Origin: Nemertoderma westbladi
Taxonomy: Eukaryota > Xenacoelomorpha > Nemertodermatida > Nemertodermatidae
Direction of reading: 5' to 3'
DNA: 64,000 nucleotides
Assembly: GCA_032718475.1 (NCBI GenBank)
Contig: JAUCBJ010004144.1
Span: 124,001 to 188,000, forward strand
The notes under the pieces were generated by a model. That model saw only the letters and a list, made by a program, of their open reading frames with translations. It ran no database searches and was not told where the DNA came from. Within the stretch, counting starts at the first letter, position 1. Every line of letters starts with the position of its first letter. Position numbers and translations under genes: made by a program. Shown here piece by piece: positions 10,868 through 24,239 of this stretch.

Positions 10868-12283
10868 CCCTATTACCACTGGGGTGTTTTGACCATTAGC
10901 ACCACTGGGGGGGGGGCCGATTCGGCCCACCCACTATATTTTTGTAGTCGTCCAATGAAATCCTACAAAATTTGGGCTGTTGGTGAAACAACTATAGATG
11001 AACACTACCAAACCTTAAAAAATTAAAATTTCATAAGCAGGGTCTCATAATTTTGATGAAAAATAAAAGTAGTCCCAGGACAAAATTACAAAATTTTTCG
11101 TTTTCTAAAAACTAATAGTGTGGCAGTGTTGGCTAGATTTAGTAGGTTTTTCAAGACGCTGAATCGAATGTGATTATATTCCACTTCCAAAAATTGAAGT
11201 GGATGCTATTTTTCGTGCACCTAAGAAGTGGGCGTGGCACTTCAAATTTTGAAAAATTAGATATTCAGAAAATGCCCCTAATTTTTTTATTTCAACGCAT
11301 CTTTATGGGTTTTCTGGGCCGCTGAATCGATTGAAAGTAATATAGAAGCCTGAAGACTGAGTGGTTCGCCATTTTTGGTGCACCAAAATTAGGGCGTGGC
11401 ACTTCAAATTTTGAAAAATACGAGATTCGGAAAATAAACCAAAATTGAAATTTTAACGAATTTATATAGGTTTTCCAGACCGCTGAATCGATTGAAAGTA
11501 ATATAGAAGCCTGAAGACTTAGAAGTTAGCCATTTTTTGAAATCAAAACTTTAGTGTTTTTTCCGAAAAAAGTAATTTTGAAAATTTGAAGTGCCACGCC
11601 CTAATTTTGGTGCACCGAAAATTACGTACACAAAGGATTTGAGGCTTCTATATTACTTTCAATCGATTCAGCGCTCCAGAAAACCTATAAAATTAATTTG
11701 AAATCAAAACTTTAGTGAATTTTCCGAATCTCGTATTTTTCAAAATTTGAAGTGCCACGCCCTAATTTTGGTGCACCAAAAATGGCGAACCACTAAGTTT
11801 TCAGGCTTCTATATTACTTTCAATCGATTCAGCGCTCCAGAAAACCTATAAAAATGCTTTGCAAATCAAAACTTTAGTGTATTTTCCGAATCTCGTATTT
11901 TTCAAAATTTGAAGTGCCACGCCCTAATTTTGGTGCACCAAAAATGGCGAAACACTACACTTACATACGTGTATAGAACATTAGAGTGATCCAAACCAAT
12001 AAAAATAAATAAAAATAGCCCAAACATAAATAATTACTAAATCACGAATGACTTTGTAAAATTCGAAAATTTCAAAAAATTTGGTGCTGGAGACCAAATT
12101 TTGAGGTGGCACCCACATCGAAAAGTAGAAATCCAATTGCAACGGCGTTTTTTGCAAAAGATGCGGCATTAAATTTGGCTAATTCTCACAAAAAATTGGG
12201 CCGGTACGTAATGTGGTTGCATAGTTACAGCAACTAAAAACTAGGAAGGGGCCGATTCGGCCCCCCCCCCAGTGCTAATAGGG
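10868..12283. mobile_element. piggyBac-like foldback MITE in the satellite
   Basis: Flanked by TTAA on both sides (10864-10867, 12284-12287). An uninterrupted satellite site with the same sequence is seen at 51625-51650, confirming insertion with a TTAA duplication. Termini are inverted repeats: CCCTATTACCACTGGGG on the left and CCCTATTAGCACTGGGG read inward from the right. The left end carries an extra copy of about 24 bp. Both ends have a G/C run and the subterminal hairpin GGGCCGATTCGGCCC (10914-10928, 12249-12263). The interior holds two direct and three inverted copies of a block containing GGGCGTGGCACTTCAAATTT, so it can fold back on itself. No transposase frame is present, so it is non-autonomous. 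Confidence 0.85.
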
Positions 12284-15200
12284 TTAACTTCAGCTCCAGT
12301 CTCTTTGGCAATACGATGAAACTATAATAAATATTCTAGAACACAATAATATTAACAGGGAGATAGGCTACTTATCTCTTCACTGTGTTACATGTGTTAC
12401 CTGTTCTTTTGTCTTTCATTTAGGATTATCTATCTCATGGAGTGGGTTAGAAGTTATAAATATGAAAATCGACGTGGTTTTTGAAAAAAATCAGAGGATA
12501 TTTTGATAAATTATTGCTGAAAAACCCCTAGGATTTTGACATGGCTTTAATACTCATTATATTCATGAAATAGCTGAAAAATTTGAGGTGAATTATTGTA
12601 TCACATATTAACTTCGGCTCCAGCCGCTTTGGCAACACGATGAAACTATAATTAATATTATAGAACACAACAATATTAACAGGGAGATATGCTACTTATC
12701 TCTTCACTCTGAGAGCCTCAAAAAGGGGGTGTTCTGACACAATCAAAATGCATCCATCTCCAGGGGAAAGACGAAGCAAAGAACAGCTGATTACTTCTAT
12801 AAATGTAAGTGTTACCTGCTCTTTTGACTTCCATTTAAGATTGTCTATCTCTTGGAGTGGCTTAGAAGTCATGAATATGAAAATCGATGTCGTTTTTTGT
12901 AAAAAATCAGAGGAGATTTTAATAAATTAATGCTGAAAAACACCAAGGACTTTGACATGGCTTTAATACTCATTATATTCATGAAATAGCTGAGAAATTT
13001 GAGGTGAATTATTGTATCACATATTAAGTTCGGCTCCAGCCGCTTTGGAAATACGATGAAACTATAATACATATTCTAGAACACAACAATATTAACAGGG
13101 AGATAGGCTACTTATATCTTCACTCTGAGAGCCTCAAAAAGGGGGTGTTCCGACGCAATCAAAATTCATCCATCTCCAGGGGAAAGACGAAGCAAAGAAC
13201 AGCTGATTACTTCTATAAATGTAAGTGTTACCTGCTCTTTTGACTTTCATTTAAGATTGTCTATCTCTTGGAGTGGGTTAGAAGTCATGAATATGAAAAT
13301 CGATGTCGTTTTTTGTAAAAAATCAGAGGAGATTTTAATAAATTAATGCTGAAAAACACCAAGGATTTTGACATGGCTTTAATACTCATTATATTCATGA
13401 AATAGCTGAGAAATTTGAGGTGATTTATTGTATCACATATTAACTTCGGCTCCAGCCGCTATGGCAATACGATGAAACTATAATAAATATTCTAGAACAC
13501 AACAATATTAACAGGGAGATAGGCTACTTATCTCTTCACTCTGAGAGCCTCAAAAAGGGAGTGTTCTGACACAATCAAAATTCATCCATCTCCAGGGGAA
13601 AGACGAAGCAAAAAACAGCTGATTACTTCTATAAATGTAAGTATTACCTGCTCTTTTGACTTTCATTTAAGATTGTCTATCTCTTGGAGTGGGTTAGAAG
13701 TCATGAATATAAAAATCGATGTCGTTTTTTGTAAAAAATCAGAGGAGATTTTAATACATTAATGCTGAAAAATACCAATGATTTTGACATGGCTTTAATA
13801 CTCATTATATTCATGAAATAGCTGAGAAATTTGAGGTGAATTATTGTATCACAAATTAACTTCGGCTCCAGCCGCTTTGGCAATACGATGAAACTATAAT
13901 AAATATTCTAGAACACAACAATATTAACAGGGAGATAGGCTACTTATATCTTCACTCTGAGAGCCTCAAAAAGGGGGTGTTCCGAAGCAATCAAAATTCA
14001 TCCATCTCCAGGGGAAAGACGAAGCAAAGAACAGCTGATTACTTCTATAAATGTAAGTGTTACCTGCTCTTTTGACTTTCATTTAATATTGTCTATCTCT
14101 TGGAGTGGATTAGAAGTCATGTATATGAAAATCGATGTCGTTTTTTGTAAAAAATCAGAGGAGATTTTAATAAATTATTGCTGAAAAACACCAAGGATTC
14201 AATACTCATTATATTCATGAACTATTTGAGATATTTAATACGATGAAACTATAATAAATATTCTAGAACACAACAATATTAACAGGGAGATAGGCTACTT
14301 ATATCTTCACTCTGAGAGCCACAGATAGGGGGTGTTCCGACGCAATCAAAATTAATCCATCTCCTGGAGAAAGACGAAGCAAATAACAGCTGATTACTTC
14401 TATAAATGTTGGTGTTACCTGTTCTTATGACTTTCGTTTAAGATTCTCTATCTCGTGGAGTTGGTTAGAAGATATAAATATGAAAATCGATGTCGTTTTT
14501 TGTAAAAAATCAGAGGAGATTTTAATAAATTAATGCTGAAAAACACCAAGGATTTTGACATGGCTTAAAAATACTCATTATATTCATGAAATAGCAGAGA
14601 AATTTGAGGTGAATTATTGTATCACATATTAACTTCGGCTCCAGCCGCTTTGGCAATACGATGAAACTATAATAAATATTCTATAACACAACAATATTAA
14701 CAGGGAGATAGGCTACTTATATCTTCACTCTGAGAGCCTCAAAAAGGGGGTGTTCCGACGCAATCAAATTCATCCATCTCCAGGGGAAAGACGAAGCAAA
14801 GAACAGCTGATTACTTCTATAAATGTAAGTGTTACCTGCTCTTTTGACTTTCATTTAAGATTGTCTATCTCTTGGAGTGGGTTAGAAGACATGAATATGA
14901 AAATCGATGCCGTTTTTTGAAAAAAATCAGAGGAGATTTTAATAAATTATTGCTGAAAAACACCAAGGATTTTGACATGGCTTTAATACTCATTATATTC
15001 ATGAAATAGCTGAGAAATTTGAGGTGAATTATTGTATCACATATTAACTTCGGCTCCAGCCGCTTTGGCAATACGATGAAACTATATTAAATATTCTAGA
15101 ACACAACAATATTAACAGGGAGATAGGCTACTTATATATTCACTCTGAGAGCCTCAAAAAGGGGGTGTTTCGACGCAATCAAATTCATCCATCTCCAGGG

Positions 15201-16879
15201 GAAAGACGAAGCAAAGAACAGCTGATTACTTCTATAAATGTAAGTGTTACCTGCTCTTTTGACTTTCATTTAAGATTGTCTATCTCTTGGAGTGGGTTAG
15301 AAGTCATGAATATGAAAATCGATGTCGTTTTTTGAAAAAAGTCAGAGGAGATTTTAACAAATTATTGCTGAAAAACACCAAGGATTTTGACATGGCTTTA
15401 ATACTCATTATATTCATGAAATAGCTGAGAAATTTGAGGTGAATTATTGTATTACATAATAACTTTGGCTCCAGCCGCTTTGGCAATACGATGAAACTAT
15501 AATAAATATTCTAGAACACAACAATATTAACAGGAAGATAGGCTACTTATCTCTCCACTCTGAGAGCCTCAGAAAGGGGGTGTCCCGACGCAATCAAAAT
15601 TCATCCATCTCCTGGGGAAAGACGAAGCAAATTACAGCTGATTACTTCTATAAATGTAAGTGTTACCTGTTCTAATGACTTTCGTTTAAGATTGTCTATC
15701 TCTTGGAGTGGATTAGAAGTCATGAATATGAAAATCGATGTCGTTTTTTGTAAAAAATCAGAGGAGATTTTAATAAATTATTGCTGAAAAACACCAAGGA
15801 TTTTGACATGGCTTTAATACTTCATTTTGTTTATGAAATAGCTGAGATACTTGAGGTGAATTGTTGTATCACATATTAACTTCGGCTCCAGCCGCTTTGG
15901 CAACACGATGAAACTATAATAAATATTCTAGAACACAACAATATTAACAGGGAGATAGGCTACTTATCTCTTCACTCTGAGAGCCTCAAAAAGGGGGTGT
16001 TCCGACGCAATCAAAATTCATCCATCTCCAGGGGAAAGACGAAGCAAAGAACAGCTGATTACTTCTATAAATGTAAGTGTTACCTGCTCTTTTGACTTTC
16101 ATTTAAGATTGTCTATCTCTTGGAGTGGGTTAGAAGTCATAAATATGAAAATCGATGTCGTTTTTTGAAAAAAATCAGAGGAGATTTTAATAAATTATTG
16201 CTGAAAAACACCAAGGATTTTGACATGGCTTTAATACTCATTATATTCATGAAATAGCTGAGAAATTTGAGGTGAATTATTGTATCACATATTAAGTTCG
16301 GCTCCAGCCGCTTTGGCAATACGATGAAACTATAATACATATTCTATAACAAAACAATATTAACAGGGAGATAGGCTACTTATATCTTCACTCTGAGAGC
16401 CTAAAAAAGGGGGTGTTCCGACGCAATCAAAATTCATCCAACTCCAGTGGAAAGACGAAGCAAAGAACAGCTGATTACTTCTATAAATGTAAGTGTTACC
16501 TGCTCTTTTGACTTTCATTTAAGATTGTCTATCTCTTGGAGTGGATTAGAAGTCATGAATATGAAAATCGATGTCGTTTTTTGTAAAAAATCAGAGGAGA
16601 TTTTAATAAATTATTGCTGAAAAACACCAAGGATTTTATACTCATTATATTCATGAACTATTTGAGATATTTAATACGATGAAACTATAATAAATATTCT
16701 AGAACATAACAATATTAACAGGGAGATAGGCTACTTATATCTTCACTCTGAGAGCCACAGATAGGGGGTGTTCCGACGCAATCAAAATTAATCCATCTCC
16801 TGGAGAAAGACGAAGCAAATAACAGCTGATTACTTCTATAAATGTAAGTGTTACCTGTTCTTATGACTTTCGTTTAAGA

Positions 16880-19800
16880 TTCTCTATCTCGTGGAGTGGG
16901 TTAGAAGTTATAAATATGAAAATCGATGTCGTTTTTTGTAAAAAATCAGAGGAGATTTTAATAAATTAATGCTGAAAAACACCAAGGATTTTGACATGGC
17001 TTTAATACTCATTATATTCATGAAATAGCTGAGAAATTTGAGGTGAATTATTGTATCACATATTAACTTCGGCTCCAGCCGCTTTGGCAATACGATGAAA
17101 CTATATTAAATATTCTAGAACACAACAATATTAACAGGGAGATAGGCTACTTATATCTTCACTCTGAGAGCCTCAAAAAGGGGGTGTTCCGACGCAATCA
17201 AATTCATCCATCTCCAGGGGAAAGACGAAGCAAAGAACAGCTTATTACTTCTATAAATGTAAGTGTTACCTGCTCTTTTGACTTTCATTTAAGATTCTCT
17301 ATCTCATGGAGTGGGTTAGAAGTTATAAATATGAAAATCGAGGTGGTTTTTGAAAAAAATCAGAGGATATTTTGATAAATTATTGCTGAAAAACCCCTAG
17401 GATTTTGACATGGCTTTAATACTCATTATATTCATAAAATAGCTGAAAAATTTGAGGTGAATTATTGTATCACATATTAACTTCGGCTCCAGCCGCTTTG
17501 GCAACACGATGAAACTATAATTAATATTATAGAACACAACAATATTAACAGGGAGATATGCTACTTATCTCTTCATTCTGAGAGCCTCAAAAAGGGGGTG
17601 TTCTGACACAATCAAAATGCATCCATCTCCAGGGGAAAGACGAAGCAAAGAACAGCTGATTACTTCTATAAATGTAAGTGTTACCTGCTCTTTTGACTTT
17701 CATTTAATATTGTCTATCTCTTGGAGTGGGTTAGAAGTCATGAATATGAAAATCGATGTCGTTTTTTGTAAAAAATCAGAGGAGATTTTAATAAATTAAT
17801 GCTGAAAAACACCAAGGATTTTGACATGGCTTTAATACTCATTATATTCATGAAATAGCTGAGAAATTTGAGGTGAATTATTGTATCACATATTAACTTC
17901 AGCTCCAGCCGCTTTGGCAATACGATGAAACTATAATAAATATTCTAGAACACAACAAAATTAACAGGGAGATAGGCTACTTATCTCTTCACTCTGAGAG
18001 CCTCAAGAAGGGGGTGTTCTGACACAATCAAAATTCATCCATCTCCAGGGGAAAGACGAAGCAAAGAACAGCTGATTACTTCTATAAATGTAAGTGTTAC
18101 CTGCTCTTTTGACTTTCATTTAAGATTGTCTATCTCTTGGAGTGGGTTAGAAGACATGAATATGAAAATCGATGCCGTTTTTTGAAAAAAATCAGAGGAG
18201 ATTTTAATAAATTATTGCTGAAAAACACCAAGGATTTTGACATGGCTTTAATACTCATTATATTCATGAAATAGCTGAGAAATTTGAGGTGAATTATTGT
18301 ATCACATATTAACTTCGGCTCCAGCCGCTTTGGCAATACGATGAAACTATATTAAATATTCTAGAACACAACAATATTAACAGGGAGATAGGCTACTTAT
18401 ATATTCACTCTGAGAGCCTCAAAAAGGGGGTGTTTCGACGCAATCAAATTCATCCATCTCCAGGGGAAAGACGAAGCAAAGAACAGCTGATTACTTCTAT
18501 AAATGTAAGTGTTACCTGCTCTTTTGACTTTCATTTAAGATTGTCTATCTCTTGGAGTGGGTTAGAAGTCATGAATATGAAAATCGATGTCGTTTTTTGA
18601 AAAAAATCAGAGGAGATTTTAATAAATTATTGCTGAAAAACACCAAGGATTTTGACATGGCTTTAATACTCATTATATTCATGAAATAGCTGAGAAATTT
18701 GAGGTGAATTATTGTATTACATAATAACTTTGGCTCCAGCCGCTTTGGCAATACGATGAAACTATAATAAATATTCTAGAACACAACAATATTAACAGGA
18801 AGATAGGCTACTTATCTCTCCACTCTGAGAGCCTCAGAAAGGGTGTGTCCCGACGCAATCAAAATTCATCCATCTCCTGGGGAAAGACGAAGCAAATTAC
18901 AGCTGATTACTTCTATAAATGTAAGTGTTACCTGTTCTAATGACTTTCGTTTAAGATTGTCTATCTCTTGGAGTGGATTAGAAGTCATGAATATGAAAAT
19001 CGATGTCGTTTTTTGTAAAAAATCAGAGGAGATTTTAATAAATTATTGCTGAAAAACACCAAGGATTTTGACATGGCTTTAATACTTCATTATGTTCATG
19101 AAATAGCTGAGATACTTGAGGTGAATTGTTGTATCACATATTAACTTCGGCTCCAGCCGCTTTGGCAACACGATGAAACTATAATTAATATTATAGAACA
19201 CAACAATATTAACAGGGAGATATGCTACTTATCTCTTCACTCTGAGAGCCTCAAAAAGGGGGTGTTCTGACACAATCAAAATGCAACCATCTCCAGGGGA
19301 AAGACGAAGCAAAGAACAGCTGATTACTTCTATAAATGTAAGTGTTACCTGCTCTTTTGACTTCCATTTAAGATTGTCTATCTCTTGGAGTGGCTTAGAA
19401 GTCATGAATATGAAAATCGATGTCGTTTTTTGTAAAAAATCAGAGGAGATTTTAATAAATTAATGCTGAAAAACACCAAGGACTTTGACATGGCTTTAAT
19501 ACTCATTATATTCATGAAATAGCTGAGAAATTTGAGGTGAATTATTGTATCACATATTAACTTCGGCTCCAGCCGCTTTGGCAATACGATGAAACTATAA
19601 TAAATATTCTAGAACACAACAATATTAACAGGGAGATAGGCTACTTATCTCTTCACTCTGAGAGCCTCAAAAAGGGGGTGTTCCGACGCAATCAAAATTC
19701 ATCCATCTCCAGGGGAAAGACGAAGCAAAGAAGAGCTGATTACTTCTATAAATGTAAGTGTTACCTGCTCTTTTGACTTTCATTTAAGATTGTCTATCTC

Positions 19801-20559
19801 TTGGAGTGGGTTAGAAGTCATAAATATGAAAATCGATGTCGTTTTTTGAAAAAAATCAGAGGAGATTTTAATAAATTATTGCTGAAAAACACCAAGGATT
19901 TTGACATGGCTTTAATACTCATTATATTCATGAAATAGCTGAGAAATTTGAGGTGAATTATTGTATCACATATTAAGTTCGGCTCCAGCCGCTTTGGCAA
20001 TACGATGAAACTATAATACATATTCTAGAACACAACAATATTAACAGGGAGATAGGCTACTTATATCTTCACTCTGAGAGCCTCAAAAAGGGGGTGTTCC
20101 GACGCAATCAAATTCATCCATCTCCAGGGGAAAGACGAAGCAAAGAACAGCTGATTACTTCTATAAATGTAAGTGTTACCTGCTCTTTTGACTTTCATTT
20201 AATATTGTCTATCTCTTGGAGTGGGTTAGAAGTCATGAATATGAAAATCGATGTCGTTTTTTGTAAAAAATCAGAGGAGATTTTAATAAATTATTGCTGA
20301 AAAACACCAAGGATTTTATACTCATTATATTCATGAACTATTTGAGATATTTAATACGATGAAACTATAATAAATATTCTAGAACATAACAATATTAACA
20401 GGGAGATAGGCTACTTATATCTTCACTCTGAGAGCCACAGATAGGGGGTGTTCCGACGCAATCAAAATTAATCCATCTCCTGGAGAAAGACGAAGCAAAT
20501 AACAGCTGATTACTTCTATAAATGTAAGTGTTACCTGTTCTTATGACTTTCGTTTAAGA
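16880..20559 (+). repeat. Higher-order repeat unit 1 (3,680 bp)
   Basis: Landmarks recur at exactly +3,680 bp in the next unit (16908 to 20588, 17617 to 21297, 18130 to 21810, 19281 to 22961). The unit contains nine monomers, including one of the short 355-bp class. Unit boundaries are arbitrary. Confidence 0.85.
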
Positions 20560-23500
20560 TTCTCTATCTCGTGGAGTGGGTTAGAAGTTATAAATATGAA
20601 AATCGATGTCGTTTTTTGTAAAAAATCAGAGGAGATTTTAATAAATTAATGCTGAAAAACACCAAGGATTTTGACATGGCTTTAATACTCATTATATTCA
20701 TGAAATAGCTGAGAAATTTGAGGTGAATTATTGTATCACATATTAACTTCGGCTCCAGCCGCTTTGGCAATACGATGAAACTATATTAAATATTCTAGAA
20801 CACAACAATATTAACAGGGAGATAGGCTACTTATATCTTCACTCTGAGAGCCTCAAAAAGGGGGTGTTCCGACGCAATCAAATTCATCCATCTCCAGGGG
20901 AAAGACGAAGCAAAGAACAGCTTATTACTTCTATAAATGTAAGTGTTACCTGCTCTTTTGACTTTCATTTAAGATTCTCTATCTCATGGAGTGGGTTAGA
21001 AGTTATAAATATGAAAATCGAGGTGGTTTTTGAAAAAAATCAGAGGATATTTTGATAAATTATTGCTGAAAAACCCCTAGGATTTTGACATGGCTTTAAT
21101 ACTCATTATATTCATAAAATAGCTGAAAAATTTGAGGTGAATTATTGTATCACATATTAACTTCGGCTCCAGCCGCTTTGGCAACACGATGAAACTATAA
21201 TTAATATTATAGAACACAACAATATTAACAGGGAGATATGCTACTTATCTCTTCATTCTGAGAGCCTCAAAAAGGGGGTGTTCTGACACAATCAAAATGC
21301 ATCCATCTCCAGGGGAAAGACGAAGCAAAGAACAGCTGATTACTTCTATAAATGTAAGTGTTACCTGCTCTTTTGACTTTCATTTAATATTGTCTATCTC
21401 TTGGAGTGGGTTAGAAGTCATGAATATGAAAATCGATGTCGTTTTTTGTAAAAAATCAGAGGAGATTTTAATAAATTAATGCTGAAAAACACCAAGGATT
21501 TTGACATGGCTTTAATACTCATTATATTCATGAAATAGCTGAGAAATTTGAGGTGAATTATTGTATCACATATTAACTTCAGCTCCAGCCGCTTTGGCAA
21601 TACGATGAAACTATAATAAATATTCTAGAACACAACAAAATTAACAGGGAGATAGGCTACTTATCTCTTCACTCTGAGAGCCTCAAGAAGGGGGTGTTCT
21701 GACACAATCAAAATTCATCCATCTCCAGGGGAAAGACGAAGCAAAGAACAGCTGATTACTTCTATAAATGTAAGTGTTACCTGCTCTTTTGACTTTCATT
21801 TAAGATTGTCTATCTCTTGGAGTGGGTTAGAAGACATGAATATGAAAATCGATGCCGTTTTTTGAAAAAAATCAGAGGAGATTTTAATAAATTATTGCTG
21901 AAAAACACCAAGGATTTTGACATGGCTTTAATACTCATTATATTCATGAAATAGCTGAGAAATTTGAGGTGAATTATTGTATCACATATTAACTTCGGCT
22001 CCAGCCGCTTTGGCAATACGATGAAACTATATTAAATATTCTAGAACACAACAATATTAACAGGGAGATAGGCTACTTATATATTCACTCTGAGAGCCTC
22101 AAAAAGGGGGTGTTTCGACGCAATCAAATTCATCCATCTCCAGGGGAAAGACGAAGCAAAGAACAGCTGATTACTTCTATAAATGTAAGTGTTACCTGCT
22201 CTTTTGACTTTCATTTAAGATTGTCTATCTCTTGGAGTGGGTTAGAAGTCATGAATATGAAAATCGATGTCGTTTTTTGAAAAAAATCAGAGGAGATTTT
22301 AATAAATTATTGCTGAAAAACACCAAGGATTTTGACATGGCTTTAATACTCATTATATTCATGAAATAGCTGAGAAATTTGAGGTGAATTATTGTATTAC
22401 ATAATAACTTTGGCTCCAGCCGCTTTGGCAATACGATGAAACTATAATAAATATTCTAGAACACAACAATATTAACAGGAAGATAGGCTACTTATCTCTC
22501 CACTCTGAGAGCCTCAGAAAGGGTGTGTCCCGACGCAATCAAAATTCATCCATCTCCTGGGGAAAGACGAAGCAAATTACAGCTGATTACTTCTATAAAT
22601 GTAAGTGTTACCTGTTCTAATGACTTTCGTTTAAGATTGTCTATCTCTTGGAGTGGATTAGAAGTCATGAATATGAAAATCGATGTCGTTTTTTGTAAAA
22701 AATCAGAGGAGATTTTAATAAATTATTGCTGAAAAACACCAAGGATTTTGACATGGCTTTAATACTTCATTATGTTCATGAAATAGCTGAGATACTTGAG
22801 GTGAATTGTTGTATCACATATTAACTTCGGCTCCAGCCGCTTTGGCAACACGATGAAACTATAATTAATATTATAGAACACAACAATATTAACAGGGAGA
22901 TATGCTACTTATCTCTTCACTCTGAGAGCCTCAAAAAGGGGGTGTTCTGACACAATCAAAATGCAACCATCTCCAGGGGAAAGACGAAGCAAAGAACAGC
23001 TGATTACTTCTATAAATGTAAGTGTTACCTGCTCTTTTGACTTCCATTTAAGATTGTCTATCTCTTGGAGTGGCTTAGAAGTCATGAATATGAAAATCGA
23101 TGTCGTTTTTTGTAAAAAATCAGAGGAGATTTTAATAAATTAATGCTGAAAAACACCAAGGACTTTGACATGGCTTTAATACTCATTATATTCATGAAAT
23201 AGCTGAGAAATTTGAGGTGAATTATTGTATCACATATTAACTTCGGCTCCAGCCGCTTTGGCAATACGATGAAACTATAATAAATGTTCTAGAACACAAC
23301 AATATTAACAGGGAGATAGGCTACTTATCTCTTCACTCTGAGAGCCTCAAAAAGGGGGTGTTCCGACGCAATCAAAATTCATCCATCTCCAGGGGAAAGA
23401 CGAAGCAAAGAAGAGCTGATTACTTCTATAAATGTAAGTGTTACCTGCTCTTTTGACTTTCATTTAAGATTGTCTATCTCTTGGAGTGGGTTAGAAGTCA

Positions 23501-24239
23501 TAAATATGAAAATCGATGTCGTTTTTTGAAAAAAATCAGAGGAGATTTTAATAAATTATTGCTGAAAAACACCAAGGATTTTGACATGGCTTTAATACTC
23601 ATTATATTCATGAAATAGCTGAGAAATTTGAGGTGAATTATTGTATCACATATTAAGTTCGGCTCCAGCCGCTTTGGCAATACGATGAAACTATAATACA
23701 TATTCTAGAACACAACAATATTAACAGGGAGATAGGCTACTTATATCTTCACTCTGAGAGCCTCAAAAAGGGGGTGTTCCGACGCAATCAAATTCATCCA
23801 TCTCCAGGGGAAAGACGAAGCAAAGAACAGCTGATTACTTCTATAAATGTAAGTGTTACCTGCTCTTTTGACTTTCATTTAATATTGTCTATCTCTTGGA
23901 GTGGGTTAGAAGTCATGAATATGAAAATCGATGTCGTTTTTTGTAAAAAATCAGAGGAGATTTTAATAAATTATTGCTGAAAAACACCAAGGATTTTATA
24001 CTCATTATATTCATGAACTATTTGAGATATTTAATACGATGAAACTATAATAAATATTCTAGAACATAACAATATTAACAGGGAGATAGGCTACTTATAT
24101 CTTCACTCTGAGAGCCACAGATAGGGGGTGTTCCGACGCAATCAAAATTAATCCATCTCCTGGAGAAAGACGAAGCAAATAACAGCTGATTACTTCTATA
24201 AATGTAAGTGTTACCTGTTCTTATGACTTTCGTTTAAGA
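20560..24239 (+). repeat. Higher-order repeat unit 2 (3,680 bp)
   Basis: Nearly identical to unit 1; by eye only rare single-base differences appear (for example AAATATTCTAG near 19610 against AAATGTTCTAG near 23284). Such identity means recent amplification or conversion. Confidence 0.85.

Noticed and set aside
10868-12283. 62-codon frame on the minus strand in the MITE (11981-12169)
   Set aside because: Short, AT-rich and partly formed by the inverted repeats; no transposase motif.
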